Assembly (NCBI GenBank): GCA_002379855.1
Contig: DFUX01000087.1
Location: 1 to 6,388, forward strand
Source: Cloacimonetes bacterium UBA4175
Lineage (GTDB): Bacteria > Cloacimonadota > Cloacimonadia > Cloacimonadales > Cloacimonadaceae
Length of the DNA: 6,388 bases
Reading direction: 5' to 3'
Positions 6,344 through 6,388 of the stretch are shown here, in pieces. The notes beneath the pieces are model-generated. The model saw only the letters and a list, made by a program, of their open reading frames with translations, was not told the origin of the DNA and made no database searches. How positions within the stretch are numbered: the first letter of the stretch is position 1; each line of letters opens with the position of its first letter. Position numbers and translations under genes: made by a program.

Positions 6344-6388
6344 GTCTTCCTGGGGTCTTCCTTAACCCGGTGAGGGATGACCTAAGGA
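6344..6388 (-). repeat. Right copy of the 45-bp dispersed repeat, inverted relative to the left copy
   Basis: Its reverse complement agrees with 31-75 at 40 of 45 positions, and 29 of 30 over the core 6359-6388. The core runs from TCCTTA (6359-6364) to TAAGGA (6383-6388) and stops exactly at the window edge. The heptamer GTCTTCC occurs twice (6344-6350 and 6355-6361) with 11-bp spacing, mirroring GGAAGAC/GGATGAC in the left copy. If the window edge is also the contig edge, assembly probably broke at a multi-copy sequence. Confidence 0.85.

Noticed and set aside
31..6388. Composite transposon or integron interpretation of the flanking repeats
   Set aside because: No transposase, integrase, recombinase or cargo-type gene is present, and asnS is a core gene. 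A dispersed repeat family is the simpler reading.

Overview
The window holds five complete protein-coding genes, all on the minus strand. In transcription order, right to left, they are: an outer-membrane CsgG-like lipoprotein, a short-chain-type L-threonine 3-dehydrogenase, a Gfo/Idh/MocA-family dehydrogenase, asparaginyl-tRNA synthetase (asnS), and a PLP-dependent fold-type I aminotransferase of the LysN/aromatic aminotransferase type. No rRNA, tRNA, CRISPR array, transposase or phage gene is visible.

Organism: the lipobox signal peptide with Gly after the Cys and the CsgG-like domain point to a Gram-negative (diderm) bacterium with moderate G+C. A short (431 aa) AsnRS ending in an 'RIYP'-like tail, together with threonine dehydrogenase and an amino-acid aminotransferase, would suit an anaerobic amino-acid user of the FCB/Cloacimonadota kind. 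This placement is a guess from gene content, not from a marker phylogeny.

Layout: positions 1-254 are non-coding and hold one copy of a repeat (31-75), a promoter-like TATAAT on the plus strand and a hairpin. Positions 255-1457 encode the aminotransferase. A strong hairpin (1497-1518) lies between it and asnS (1526-2821). Positions 2861-3850 encode the Gfo/Idh/MocA protein, whose start codon overlaps the threonine dehydrogenase stop codon (TAATG; 3850-4803). Positions 4872-6149 encode the lipoprotein, preceded by a good sigma-70-type promoter (6195-6223). Positions 6150-6388 are a structured intergenic region ending, exactly at the window edge, in a second and inverted copy of the repeat (6344-6388).

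Function: the spacing (68, -1, 39 and 68 nt) allows one transcript from the lipoprotein promoter. It also allows separate units, with the dehydrogenase pair translationally coupled and the aminotransferase separated by a terminator or attenuator hairpin. Threonine dehydrogenase and the aminotransferase suggest amino-acid metabolism. The Gfo/Idh/MocA protein probably acts on a (nucleotide-)sugar, and asnS is housekeeping. No undescribed multi-gene system is convincingly visible. The most unusual signal is the near-identical inverted repeat pair bracketing all five genes, which looks like a dispersed intergenic repeat family.
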